Below are positions 50,632 through 63,490 of a DNA stretch of 64,000 nucleotides, one piece after another. The notes under the pieces are model-generated. The model was not told the DNA's origin. It saw only the letters and a list, made by a program, of their open reading frames with translations, and made no database searches. The first letter of the stretch is position 1. Each line of letters starts with the position of its first letter. The DNA is from Datisca glomerata (Eukaryota; Streptophyta; Magnoliopsida; Cucurbitales; Datiscaceae): positions 1,426,001 to 1,490,000 of the forward strand of contig QANY01013250.1 in assembly GCA_003255025.1 (NCBI GenBank). Direction: 5' to 3'. A program made the position numbers and the translations under genes.

Positions 50632-52650
50632 TGCTGGTAACAGCTGCGCATCAGATGCACAACGGAAGGAATTTTTAATTATTGAAAGGTTTGATACAAG
50701 ACCACAGGCCCCAAAACTATTTTTGTGAAAAAATAATTTTCCACACTTATCCATTATATGTCTATACATTAAATCAATAGACATTAAAAGTAAAGATCTT
50801 TACCTCTTGAAGTCTATCAAGCGTCCTCTCTGTTTTCTAGTATAAAACAATGAACGCGTCCAATTCCACTAGGAACGGACTTGTGAGAATCACACCATGA
50901 TCTTCCAAACCAATCTTCAAATACACTATGACATGTGTGGACATGTAGAATGAACAAGAACAATTTTTTATCTCTAAATGTACTCAACACATGAAATCTA
51001 GAGATTTGGAGAAGGACTTTTGGGGAAGAACTTTGACGGAGAATTAGAGAATTCACAGAGCTTCAATTATCGATTGATTGATGAATTGATTAATGAGGTC
51101 GATAGAATATTATCTGTTTATACTCTAGGTCAAGTCTCATTAGGTTTAGGTTTTAATAAAATAATAAAACTATTTATAAATGTGCCACTGCAGTGCCGTG
51201 CGCCAATCACTGCTCCAACACAGTGATTGTGTGTCGCAATCTAAAAAATGCCACATGATAATTTTCTATTTTATTATGTTATTTAATCAGATAAATATCT
51301 ATTCATTAATTCAAATAAACATAAGCATAAGTTAATTCAAAAATTAACTTATCTGATGAAACCTATCAACTAAATTGTCTGTTAACTCAAATTAAATTGT
51401 TATCTTATAATAATATAATATTATTTCATTTCATATATTAAATATACTATCTCGACTAATTCATAAATAATCAATATAAATAATTAATAATTCAATAATT
51501 CTGAAAATTATATTAATTAATTTTACTTAATTAATTTTTAATTAATTAATGACATATAATTATCTTATAATTATATACTTATCTTGGAAACTCAATTCAT
51601 TTTGTAAACTAGTCTTTTTCTTATGTCTTGAAATATTCACACCCTAAACTGTGTAGTACAGAGGTAGCTTGGGGACCATGAACCAATAATTCTAATCTCC
51701 AATAAACTACCTTATTAATTAAATTTTTTAATTAAATAATCTTATTTATTAATTCTATTATTACTCCACTATAAATATGAAATTACACTCTTAGTAATTA
51801 CATTATATATTTACAAAGTAATCTCGTGTTGTACATTCATATAATCACTTCATGTAGTTGTGTCTTCTAATTGTAGGTTCGTAAATTAGAGCTAGTCAAA
51901 ATTACCGTTTTACACTTCTAATTATCACTTGATCCTTAAGTACCATTAATTCACTAGCGAACAGTTAATTTATAACTGTATTATAAAATTTGAGCTCAAT
52001 AATCATTCAGTTACAGAATTAACACTTAAAGAAACCAATATACGATCCATTAGAAAAACTTTAATTTCAAATCTTGTAAGATCATGTTTCCAGCCATCCA
52101 TATCACTGAATCTTCAAAACAAAAGTCACTAGCTTATTTTACAAACTAAGCTTAACGAGTGAATCAAAAGACCCAGTAGACATGTATAGGAGTTCATGAC
52201 TACACATGATTTAGGCTGATCTATATATGATCATCTGATTGATGTGTATTAAATTTTTATGATAAACGCTAAGTTAATAAATATATTAATTCACAACGGG
52301 CATGTCCTATATAATCTAATTATATAAACTACTTTCACTAAGATGTCTATCCACATCAGCGATCTGGATCTAGATCACATGCGTCTAAAATGCTTAGCAA
52401 ACCGTACTAGCAACCATTCATTAAAGATTTCATACTTTAATATGTTGTGGACTGTTTTATTCCTTATCTGAGATCTTAATCCTCTTGTACTAATACAAGA
52501 TCATAGTCTCATTAATGAATATATAATTTTTTGACATTTATATTACTTATTCAATAATAATTCAGAGAATACAATTATAAGAAAAATGCACTTTTATTAA
52601 TTGTCAAATAAAATGTTTTTATACATTCTTTGAGGGCATTATGCCCAACA
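50632..52650 (-). repeat. 3' LTR of Copia-3
   Basis: 2019 bp. On the minus strand it starts TGTTGGGCATAATGCCC directly after the tract GCCAAGTGGAAGAT and ends near GTTACCAGCA. Very AT-rich in the middle. The far end is set from the TG/CA rule alone. Confidence 0.72.
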
Positions 52651-52664
52651 ATCTTCCACTTGGC

Positions 52665-55600
52665 CTAAAGTAAATATGGCATCTCTTGCAACCCCATATT
52701 TTGCACATGACCCTCAAACGACTTCGTTGTAAGTGTCTTAGTAAAAGGATCAGCCATGTTCTGATCTGACGCTATCTTGATAACACTCAGATCTCCTCGG
52801 TGTACATTCCCTCTTACAATATGGTATTTCCTCTCAACGTGCTTTCCCTTCTTGTGACCCCTTGCTTTCTTTGAATTAGCTATCGCCCAACTTTTTTCAC
52901 AATACATGATTAATGGCTTATCTATATCTGGAACTACTTCCAGATCAATATAGAATTTTCTGAGCCAAACCGCTTCTTTTTTAGCTTCACAAGCCACTAT
53001 ATATTTAGCTTCCATGATAGAATTTGCAATACTGAATTTTTTAATACTTTTCTAGACTATAACTCCTCTACCTAGGGTGAATATTGATCCAGACGTTGAC
53101 TTTTGAATGTCTTTATCTGATTGAAAATGAAAATCAGTATGTACAGTAGGGTTCAGGTCTCCTACTGAATAAACAAGCATATAATTTATCATTCTCCGAA
53201 GATACTTGAGAATGTGTTTTACCGTAATCCAACGTTCAAAACCAGGATTGATTGATAACGACTGACAATTCGTACTGCATAACAGATGTCCGATCTCGTA
53301 CATAACATGGCATATATGAGACTCTTGACTGCTGAAGCATGAGGAACCTTTCTCATATCCTCTTCCTCCTAATGTGTCTTAGGACACTACTCCTTGGAAA
53401 GGACAATTCTACGTCTGGTTCGTACTTCATATTTCTTGGAATTTTCCATAGACAATATTTCTAGCACCTTATCAATATAAGACGCATGAGAAAGTGCCAA
53501 GAGCTTGTTCTTCCTATTCTTTAGGATTTGGATGCCTAGAACATAGCTCTCTTCTCCCAAATATTTCATTTGGAATTTTTTAGCAAACCACTTCTTTACT
53601 TGCGATAAAGTTTTCACATCATTACCAATAAGTAGAATATCTTCTACGTAAAGAACTAAGAAAACCACATTCTTATCTTTCATGTATTTATACACAAGCT
53701 TCAACAATATTTTATTTGAATCCATATGTTTTGCTGGTTTCATCAAAGGTAAGATTCTAAGATCTGGATGCTTGCTTCAATCCATAAATGGATTTAAGCA
53801 ACTTCCATACCTTCTGATCTTGCCATTTTTTCACGAATCCTTCTGGTTGTATCATATAGATGTTTTCTTCAAGAAAGCCACTAAGAAAGGCTGTCTTGAC
53901 ATTCATTTGTCATATTTTATGTCTAAACTAGTGGTTGTGGATAAACGAATGTGAATGGATTTTAGCATGACAACGGGAGAAACCGTCTCTTCGTAATTGA
54001 GTCATTCCCTTTGAGTATAACATTTGGCTATTAGCCATGCCTTGAAAGTCTCTACTTTCCCATCTGCACTCTTTTCTTCTTGAAGATCCATTTGCATCTA
54101 ATGGGCCTGACTTCTTCAGGTGGATCTACAAGTTCCCAAACAGAATTAGAATACATTGATTCCATTTATTGGTTCATGGCATCTTGCCATTTCTACTTTT
54201 TAGGACCTTCCATTGCCTTTTTATATGTTAATGGATTATCATTATCAGTGTTTGATACTAGGACACGTACTTCATGTTCATAATGGATGAGTTATCTTAC
54301 AACTCTCCCACTACGACGTTGCACCAGAGTTTCCTGAACATGAATAATGGTCTCTATGGTTTGTCATCGATCACTTAATGATGAAGATGATCTGATCTCA
54401 TCAGATGTGAGTTCTTCAAGAACTACTTTACTCTGAGGTTTGTAGTTTACCATATAGTCGTGTTCAAGGAAAGTAGCATATGTCGACACAAACCCTTTTT
54501 GATCTTTTTGACTATAAAAGTAACCACCTCTTGTTTCTGGAGCATAGCCAACAAATATACACACTTTAGATCTTGGGTCTAACTTTTCAGTCTTAGGTCC
54601 AAGAACGTGAGCCAGACACCCCCATATACGGAAATGACGTAAACTAGGTTTGGTGCCATTCCATAACTCTAAAGGTGTCTGGCTTACATACTTAGAAGGA
54701 ACTACATTCAAAATGTAAGTTTCCGTTTGAAGTGAATATCCCCAGAATGTAAATGGTAGTGATGAGTAGCTTAACATCGACCTAACCATATCTAATAAGG
54801 CTTTGTTTCTCCTTTCTAAAACACTATTTTGTTGTGGCGTTCTAGGTACTGTGAGTTGGGATAGAATGCCATACTCCAACAGATAATCCTTAAATTCTAA
54901 ATACAAGTATTCACCACCTTGATTTGATCGAAGTATTTTCAGAGATTTACCTAATTACTTTTCAGCTTCTACTTTGAAGTCTTTAAACTTTCCATAAGTT
55001 TCAGATTTTCTATGCATTAGGTAAGTATAATCATATCTTGAGTATTCGTCAATAAAAGTGATGAAATACTGAAACCCACCTCTAGCTTATATATTTATCG
55101 GTCTGCAGACATCACTATATACTAGTTCAAGTGGTACTCTAGACATGATTCACAAACCGGAAGAGTTCCAACTTTTAGTTATATCAAGGCACCATGCTTT
55201 GTTAATCGGTTTTTTCTGTCAAGATTAATATGTCTCAACCTAAGATGCCAAAGATACATATAATCTTCTTGAAAAAATTATTGTCGTTTGCTACTTTAAA
55301 TAATTCTGAATTATTTAATGTTCGTTTAGTTGGTTTAAGCATATATGGTCCGTTAAAAACTTTTGCATTACAAATATTAAAATCATCTTTGAAATAACAA
55401 ACATATTATTGCTAAATGGAAATATCAAAATTATGTTCATGTAACAAAGATAAAGAAATTCAATTTATAGAAAATCCTGGAATAAAATAAACATTGTTCA
55501 AAACAAGAAATTTATTTCCAAAATTTAGATAGGTTGTTCCTAATGTTTTTTACTAAAACGAGCACGCCATTGCCAACTCTCATTATCACCTCGTCATGAG

Positions 55601-55905
55601 CAAGATCCCTTGAAGAATCAAGTATCTGGACAAAAGAACAAACATGGTTAGTGACCCCTGAATCTATAATCCATGATGACAAATCATTTTTCCCTAAACA
55701 AGTTTCAAGTACAAATAAATCAAATTTACCTTTCTTTTTCAGCTCGGAGAGATACTTGTTTCAGTTTCTCTTCCAATGACCTCCACTCCACATGAAAACA
55801 TTTTACTTTGGGTTCTTTTTTCTTGGAATTATTGTCTTTCTTTTTCTTCTTGCCCTTAGGTGACTTCTTGGCTTTCTTTTGTAAAGGAAATTTTCCTCCA
55901 CACCA
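52665..55905 (-). pseudogene. Copia-3 polyprotein remnant
   Basis: Minus-strand pieces: a lysine-rich stretch and broken zinc knuckle of gag (about 55900-55740); integrase (54906-54364) with LTVPRTPQQNSVLERRNKAL, FWGYSLQTETYILN and HFRIWGCLAHV; reverse transcriptase (53746-53387) with VLYVEDILLIGND, where the family's YVDD has become YVED; YLRRMINYMLVYSVGDL (53180); and RNase H (53015-52665) with EAKYIVACEAKKEAVWLRKF and HVERKYHIVR. The larger open pieces suggest it is less decayed than Copia-1, but stops remain. Confidence 0.88.
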
Positions 55906-55920
55906 ATAAATTCTTATTAA

Positions 55921-56454
55921 TGTTCAGCGAGAAATGACCAAGTGATTAGAGAGAGAGAGAGAGAGTAGTCAATGCACTGAATAATTTTTTGAGTTGTAAT
56001 TCCTTGGATCTCTTTCTCATTTATTAACCCAAACTTTATATAGGCCACCAGGGGTAAATAGAATATTACTTTTGACAATAAAATAGTGAAAATGAGGGGA
56101 ATGGTCACCTTCTCCCCTATATTTTCAGAGGTTTTATCACACCTATATGATCTCACCCATAATCGTGGGATCTCTTGTCAGGTGTGGGTCCTTTCACTCC
56201 ATCCATTCCTTTCAACTGTCTCATCCCCTAGTCTTTCAATCGTCAAATCAATCATAGCCACGTGATATTTTCTCGAGACTCGAATCTCCTTCTTCTCATT
56301 CTCGCGCGGGGAGATCTCCTCACTACTTCTCGGTTGATCCTTCCCATCCACGTGGCATGGCGCATGTTTTCTGCTTGTTTATTTACCCTCCATTACATTC
56401 AACAAATTTCAATTCATTGAAGTATAATGAGTGCACTCGGTGCGTGTCCTGACA
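55921..56454 (-). repeat. Presumed 3' LTR of Tat-2
   Basis: 534 bp with ends TGTTCAGCGAG and GTGTCCTGACA (inverted TGTTCAG/CTGACA with one indel). It starts exactly where copia gag similarity stops. The partner LTR is not in the window. It contains a (GA)n run at 55948-55965. Confidence 0.6.
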
Positions 56455-57056
56455 GAGGATTGGTAGCTTCATCCTTTTTCATCTTTTTACTCCTACAAAT
56501 AGTAATAAGTCGTAAAAAAAGAAAAAAGTACATTAAATTATAAAAACATATACCATCATTGTGATTGGCCCGTCTTTCCTCCTTCCCGTACTCGGCTCTT
56601 AGTACAAATTGTGCATTTTTAAAACATGCTCTTAGTTATTATGTATGATGCTTCGCCTTCCCCTTCTTGGTTGGTGTGATTTTTAAGACTCGCCTCATTC
56701 TCTTTCCAACTGTCATTTCATCATTTGCCTGTTATGAATGATGGTTGGCATTGTCATTTCAAACGTCCTATCCTCATGCGTCTGCTGCACTCCACTGATA
56801 TTTTTTTTCTTCAGATTTTGATTGTGTTTTGCTTTTCTTTTGAATCCATAAATTGAATTTCAATCCCTTTTTTGCATCCGTAGAGTCTTTTTAAATTCCT
56901 AGTCTTCTTCATGTCACTTCTGTTCATATTTAGTCCATTGTAAATTTCATTTCTTTTCGGCCATTTTTGCTCCTTTTCTGTTCCTTTCTTCTTCTTGGGG
57001 GTTTCTTCATCAATTATAGGGGAGAGAGAGAGTTTAGGGTCACTGTTCCACTAGTT
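56455..57056. other. Tat-2 internal leader, pyrimidine-rich
   Basis: No coding similarity. T- and C-rich blocks precede the antisense frame and may have been its promoter or 5' UTR. Confidence 0.4.
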
Positions 57057-58810
57057 ATGAAGTGGAATGAGTTCAACTGCTTTATGAACTGTCATTAAGA
57101 TGCCTTCCCCTCAGATGTCATTTACGGTTTTGGGGACGGGATACCCAAGTCTTTCCCCTACAATCCACCGTATCAAGTCACCCTGGCCCCCATGTATATA
57201 GATTTAGGATTAAAACTCACATTCCCCCCCCTCTTTCAAGAATTCTTTCGCATTTTCTACCTCGCCCCTTCCCAATACACCCCTAACACATACATAATTC
57301 TTTTAGAGATAGAAGTCTTAAACAGAAGGCATAACCTCAATATATGTGTAGATGAGATTCGTGCCATGTATATTATTAAGAAGCGCGACACATCTTACTA
57401 CTTGGGTCCCTGTGCTAGCGAGAAATGATGAGGTTTAGTCACTGATCTCTCGAGGAGAGATAAAGGCTGGGAGGATGGGACCCTCCTGATTGGTAGACAC
57501 TGGGGTGATGATAGCCGCTGGATCGTCCCTAGGATCTGGGGATCTTTTAGTAAGTAGCCAGAACTCCTGTCTCTCTTTTCGTCTCTTACTTTATTTTTTA
57601 AAAATAATATTGCCCCTTTCCTCCTTTTGTGCAAATATGAACAAAATGTCTTTCATCCCCAAATGTGCAGCTGCACGAGTCTCCGCTACATATAACTACC
57701 CAGAATGGGACATGGGAGATCTCCTTGATCCAAGGAGGCAGATTGACATCGCTTATGCCTTGATTCCTGTAGTAGAAACCGCTGCTCCTTCTTCCGCTTC
57801 AACAACTTCCTCAGGCCATCACCATTCTTACTCTCCACTGTGTCGTGGTGTCCAGTTCTTCTAGGTCTTCTGATTCTGAGATGGAGGAAGAGGAAGAAGA
57901 TGAAGAGAGAAAATGGGAAGTAGAGTGGAAAGAAGCTGAAGATCAAGACGCGTTAGTCCGATTTGATCACAAGCAGTTGGAGATATTGAAGCGCATCTGG
58001 AGCAACTTATGGGGAACTGTTAGCGAGGAGAGGAATGTCCTCCTGATAACAGAGGCTGCTAACACCTCTGGTATCTTCCATGATTCTGCTGCACCGCCAA
58101 CTCTCGCTCCCGTTTCTACTGCTGTTCCACCCCCTGCTTCAATTGATCCTCCTGCCCCCACAGTCGAGGACACTTCAACACGGGGATAAATTTCTCCTCC
58201 TCCTCCCCCGTTTGCTCAGAGGCCAGCTCCTTTATTTGCTGGTTGTTAGCAGATCCCCGAGGTGACTCATGTCTAGAGATGACATCACTATACGGCGGCT
58301 CAGCCCGTTCCTGCTTTTGTGAGCTTCTTGAATGATCCCCGTTCTTCACATACTTTCATGAAGAGGATCAAGTCTGATGTGGACATGGTTTTCCTCCGCC
58401 AGATGTTCATTAACGACATGATCATTGGCCTTAGTCATAGTCTGATGCATGTAAATTTTTACTTACTTTGGTTTCATCTCTTTGCTCTTTCCTTTATTCT
58501 ATTCTGTTTACTAACACAACAGGCTCGAGGAGGACATCAAATTTGTGGAGCTCAAGATGATGGGTTTTAGGAAGAAGATGCAAGGATATCAACAAGTGTC
58601 ATGGTGCCACTCTCACTGAACATGATCATCTGAGGAAGGTTGAGGCTGAGCTCCAAGGGTCGTCACCCGTCTCACTGAAGATTGGACGCCACTACGGTTG
58701 ATTTGGAGGAGTCTCTTTGAGAGCTAGAGAGGACTATTAAGATCAATGCGGAGAAATTTTTTGTTGTCGAAGGGAGGTTGGCCGAGGCAAAAGAGAAGTT
58801 ATCGTCTGCC

Positions 58811-59213
58811 TGTTAGAATTATGTCTATAAAGTATGGTGTAATAACTATTTGTGAGTATTTAGTTATGTCTCAGACATTTTGTTTCTATTACTAAATTTA
58901 ATGAATGAGTGAAAGTTCTTCTATTAGTTAAAGTGTGCTTATAATTTTCAAGTCCTGGAACTATTATCAACGTAAGAAGAGTAAAGACAGAGGGTCTTCT
59001 AGGCAAACGCGTCTGAAATAGTTAAAAATGTTATTCACAGTCTTAGAATTGACTGGACAATCGAGTCCGTTTACGACTGTTAGGTTGAACCAACTGATGC
59101 TGGTCTTGGGACATGTGAGTTGAGACTCTAATGTTTAACCTAGACATGTTATGAAATATATTGAATAGACCAGTAACAAATTAATTTATAGCAAAGCCGT
59201 TTATCTAACCTAT
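58811..59213 (+). repeat. Truncated 5' LTR of Copia-4
   Basis: Similar to 61365-61765, then similarity stops after ATCTAAC and integrase sequence follows. Confidence 0.85.
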
Positions 59214-59219
59214 CTGTTG

Positions 59220-61350
59220 GATATGGTTAGATCCATGATGAGTTACTCATTCCTCCCATATTCATTCCGGGGATATGCCTTGAAACAACAACATACATTA
59301 TGAACCAAGTTCTATCAAAGACAGTGCCCGATACACCATATAAAAGATGGAATGAATGAAAGTCATCCGCAAACCACCTTAGAATATGGGGATGCCCATC
59401 ACATGTTCTGAAATTGAAAACAAGCAAGTTGACAAGTCGATCAGAATTATGCATGTTTGTAGGATATCCCAAGGGAAGGAAGGGATACATATTTTCTAGT
59501 CCAATTGACAAGAAAATATTCGTGGGCATGAGTGCACATTTTCTTGAAGAGGACTAACTACATAAAAAGTGTGAAGCTGAGAAACACTCTTATGCTAGAG
59601 AAATTATTGAGTGTGAGGACATCGACTTCCCAATCAGGAACTGTTTTTGATTCAATAATGGAAGTACCATAGAAGGAGCCAAAGCCTATGGAGCCTCGAC
59701 GTAGTGGGAGGGTTGTTAGACAGCCTAATAGGTACATGTCTTATAGAGATGCCTTAACAACAGTCTCATATAAGGATCATGATAAACCTGTCTCCTACTC
59801 ACAGGCCATGGCTGGTCCTGAAGCAAATCTATGACAAGAGGCCATGAATGTTGAGATACAATCGATGTACTTGAACAGAGTCTGGAAACTTGTAGATCCT
59901 CCTAAAGGGGTAAAACCTGTAGGGTGTAAGTGGATTTATAGGAAAAATAGAGGTCTGGATGAATGTAGAGATTTTCAAAGCTAAGCTAGTAGCCAAGGGC
60001 TTTACCCAAAAGGAAGGTATTGATTATGAGGATACCTTATCGCTGATGACCATGCTTAAATCCATCTGAATCTTCCTATCCATTGATGCTGTTCTCGAGT
60101 ATGAAATCTGGCAAATGGATGTCAAGACTACTTTTTGAATGGAAATCTTAAAGAGCACATTTATATGGCTCAACCAGACGGGTTCATGGAGAAAGGCCAA
60201 TAGGGTAAGTTTTACGAACTACTGAAGTCCATTTATAGACTTAAGCAAGCGTCTCGATCGTGGAATATTAGATTCCATGAAACTGTCAAGAACTTTGGTT
60301 TTGAACAATTAGTTGGCGAACCCTATGTGTATAAGCAGATACACAAAGAGAATGTGATTTTTCTGGTTTTGAACATGGATGATATTATGCTCATTGGGAA
60401 TGATGTAGGAAAATTGTATGATGTCAAGATTTGGCTTGCAAAGTAATTTGATATGAAAGTTCTTGGAGAAGCCACATTTTTCCTAGGTATTTAGATCTTT
60501 CAAGATCAGAAGAATAAACATTTGGCACTGTCTTAAGCATATTATAATGATAAGGTGATGGATCGATTAATTATGCAAGACTCCAAGAAGAAATATCTTC
60601 CTTTCAAGCATGGAGTCAGCCTCTCCAAGGAGTAGTTTCCCAAAACTCCTCAAGAAGAGGAAGACATGAGAAAGATTCCCAATTTCTCATCCATAGGAAG
60701 TCTCATGTATGCGATACTTTGCACTAAGTCAGATATTTGGTAAGTGGTGGGTGTAGTGAGTCGTTTGTAATCTAATCCTGGACTCGAGCATTGGAATGCC
60801 GAGCATATTTTTAAGTATCTTAGGAGAACAATGAACTACATGCTTGTGTATTCAAGTACTGACCTGAATATGACGGGGGATACTGATTCTAATTTCCAAG
60901 CAGACAAGAATTTTAGGAGGTCCACTTCAGGATCAATATTCATCTTGAATGGTGGAGTAGTTGTATGAAGAAGTATCAAGCAATCTTGTATTATTGATTC
61001 TACTATGGAAGCTGAGTATGTAGTAGCTTGTGAAGCTGTAAAGGAGGTTGTGTGGCTTAGAAAGTTCTTGAAGACTCTGGAAGTTATTCTAGAAGCTGAC
61101 AATGTCATGACACTTGTGACAATAGTAGGGCTGTAGTGAATTCGAAGGAGTCAAGGAGCCACAAAAGATCCAAACACATAGAGCATAAATATCACCTAAT
61201 TAGAGAGATTATTTAGCGTGGAGATGTTGTAGTAACACACATATCGATGATCAACAGCCTGGAAGATCCATTTATGAAGACTTTAAGCAGTAAAGTCTTT
61301 GATGGTCATCTGGAGGGCATGATGATACAAAATTATACACGCGTACTTTA
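59220..61350 (+). pseudogene. Copia-4 integrase end, reverse transcriptase and RNase H remnant
   Basis: Plus-strand pieces include HLRIWGCPSHVLK (59373) with MFVGYPKGRKGYIFSS (integrase C-terminal part, 59452), VWKLVDPPKGVKPVGCKWIY (59880), KGFTQKEGIDYEDT (59997), YRLKQASRSWN (60236), LVLNMDDIMLIGND (60365, the YVDD site changed to NMDD), KYLRRTMNYMLVYSS (60813) and STMEAEYVVACEAVKEVVWL (60999, RNase H). In-frame stops and small frameshifts occur throughout. A purine tract GAGTGGGAGAT precedes the 3' LTR. Confidence 0.88.
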
Positions 61351-61364
61351 TCCGAGTGGGAGAT

Positions 61365-63248
61365 TGTTAGAATTATATCTATAAAGTAAGGTGTAATAAC
61401 TATTTATGAGTATTTAGTTATTTCTCTGACATTTTATATTACTGAATTTGATGAATGAATGAAAGTTTTTCTATTAATTAAAGTGTGTTTATAATTTACT
61501 CAAGTTCTGGAATTATTGTCAATGTAAGAAGAGTAAAGACTGAGAGGTCTTCCACACAAATTTTTATAAAATAGTTTAGAATGTTATTCGCAGTCTTAGG
61601 ATCAACTGGGCAATCGAGTTCAAGTACGACTGTTAGGTTGAACCAAAGGATGCCAGTTTTGAGACATGAGAGTGGAGACTCTAACGGTTGACCTAGACAT
61701 GTTATAAAACATGTTGAATATACCAGTAATAAATTAGTTTGGAGCAAAGTCGTTAATCTAACTCTCAATCTAATTGTTTACACCTTAAAGGTATTTTCGT
61801 GATTACCTTAATCTTGAGGTGAATACAAAAATTGACTTAGTTACTTGCGGTCTTTGATACGCCAAATGAGTTAGTTCTTTGAATTTTCGCATCGTGATTC
61901 AACTATTTTGAATTTACATGATTCATAAATATGGAATTCATGGTGAGATTGTAAAATACAACAATATCACATTATGTTTTATTGATGGGTGTGAGAATAA
62001 ATAAACCTGGTCAGGTACTCGATGAAATGAATCATTAAATAAGACATGGTGAACTGTGTGAGATAATTCTTTATTATGTCTTTCTTATTCACAATCAATA
62101 AAGGATTTAAAGAAATAATAACTAGAGGGGTAAAATGATAATTTTACATCTCGCTCTTGTTATTGATATTCACGAAGGGTGGCATAGTAAAATATTCTGT
62201 GGACCGTGAAATAAAAAGTGTTTATTTGCACCAATAGAAAAAGTAGCACACATGAATTGAGAATTGATTCGACATCAGACATATAGTGTAGTCATACAGT
62301 GTCAGAATTAAATAGGTCAAGAATTTGATGAAGATGAATTTGTCGAGTATTTGAATCCTATAGCTTTATACATGTGGGTCCATTCGGTCTCAGAATTAGT
62401 TCACAAGGACATGAATGAGAAACAACACCACTTTGACCAAAACATGTTTTGGATTAATGTATATTTCCTGAACCCATATGTGATGGGTATCGTCACTAAA
62501 GTAGTGAAGAGCAAAAAATCAATGTTCAAATTAATTAATTGTTATATTTTAAATATTGGCGAATTAGTAAATAAAAGAAATTAATTAATTAACTGATAGA
62601 GATAAATTTAATTTATCAATTTGGATTAATGAATTTGGACACAGTATTAGCTCTAGGGAGGTGTAAAATTTTGACAATCATAGTAAAAATGGAGGAGAAT
62701 TTCGGCAATTTACAATATAGGGGTATATGTATAAATTTCATAATATTTATATAAGGGATGACATTAGGATTGCCTCCCAAAATGTGTTGACACAACCCTG
62801 ATCACAGTTTGTGATTACACAGAGCAAATAAAGTAGTTTCTCTCTCCCCTCCTTGTTGCCACTGAAATCTAGAGGAAGAAGAGAAAAATTTGTTTTATTT
62901 GTTTTATGTTGTTTTGAGAGCCCACAGTCAATTCCTGACGACATCCTATTGATATATACTTCTGAACCCTACGAGTGGTTGTTGGTGCGGAGATTGATTC
63001 AAGTTCTACGAAGAATGAAAAATGCAAGACAATCAACAGGATTCCACGAAGTCATAACTTCTACAATATAAGAAATGTATAATATTATTTCCACCTCTTC
63101 TAGATACGTCAATCTAAATATGCATGATCATAAAAGGTTTTATATTTGATATGCTTAAATAGTTGATGTGAAATTTTTTTTTATTTTTCGCCCACAAACC
63201 ATTCGTGGTTCATTGTTTTTCCTCAAACTTTTAAAACCCGATCCAACA
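61365..63248 (+). repeat. 3' LTR of Copia-4
   Basis: 1884 bp, inverted ends TGTT and AACA. Its full length is confirmed by the solo LTR at 25807-27678 (1872 bp), which matches at both ends. Confidence 0.9.
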
Positions 63249-63490
63249 CTGTCGAGGCCGCTTTGGTTAAGGCTGGTGAGTGGGAAACCAAACTTGAGGT
63301 TGAGTATTGGGCCATAGTTCATCACGCTAAGGGTATGGCCTATAGTGCGGGTTACCGTGACGGAAAATTCGACAAGGCTCCCCACATGCCTCTTGTTGGC
63401 CTTACCAACAACCCCACCGGACCTGAACCAAACATTCCTTTTCCCGCTTCTGACCCTCCTATGGAGGCCACTCCGGAAGAGGAGTCTTAG

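Larger units (their letters stand above)
50632..55920 (-). mobile_element. Copia-3: decayed Ty1/copia element, 5' part outside window or lost
   Basis: The minus strand carries gag end, protease region, integrase, reverse transcriptase and RNase H from about 55900 to 52665, then a polypurine tract (52665-52651) and a 3' LTR (52650-50632). The gag is cut at 55920 by the Tat-2 LTR, so gag N-terminus and 5' LTR should lie to the right of Tat-2 beyond this window, if they survive. Confidence 0.82.
58811..63248 (+). mobile_element. Copia-4: deletion derivative of a Ty1/copia element
   Basis: It starts TGTTAGAATTATGTC and ends CCCGATCCAACA. Flanks CTGCC (58806-58810) and CTGTC (63249-63253) match at four of five bases, a slightly decayed target duplication. 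Only about 400 bp of the 5' LTR remain before the sequence passes into integrase, so 1.5 kb of LTR plus gag, protease and most of integrase are deleted. The 3' LTR is full length (61365-63248). Coding parts have stops. Confidence 0.88.
57057..63490 (+). pseudogene. Tat-2 antisense frame, Transposase_28-like (putative gypsy type transposon), disrupted
   Basis: The N-terminal part reads LGLKLTFPPLFQEFFRIFYL then APSQYTPNTYIILLEIEVLN with SRRDKGWED (57200-57470); this fits the pattern of the plant family called putative gypsy type transposon (P-L-hydrophobic-F-F, L-A-P-x-Q, N-K-G-W-K). A region with acidic and basic coiled-coil composition (57880-58060) and SSHTFMKRIKSDVDMVFLRQ (58336) follows. 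A coiled-coil tail LEEDIKFVELKMMGFRKKM (58523) leads to RLAEAKEKLSSA at 58810. After the nested Copia-4 the frame resumes at 63249 with TVEAALVKAGEWE and ends at 63490. Stops occur at several places, and a GT-AG intron near 58450-58522 is plausible. The function of this family is not known. Not intact. Confidence 0.6.
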
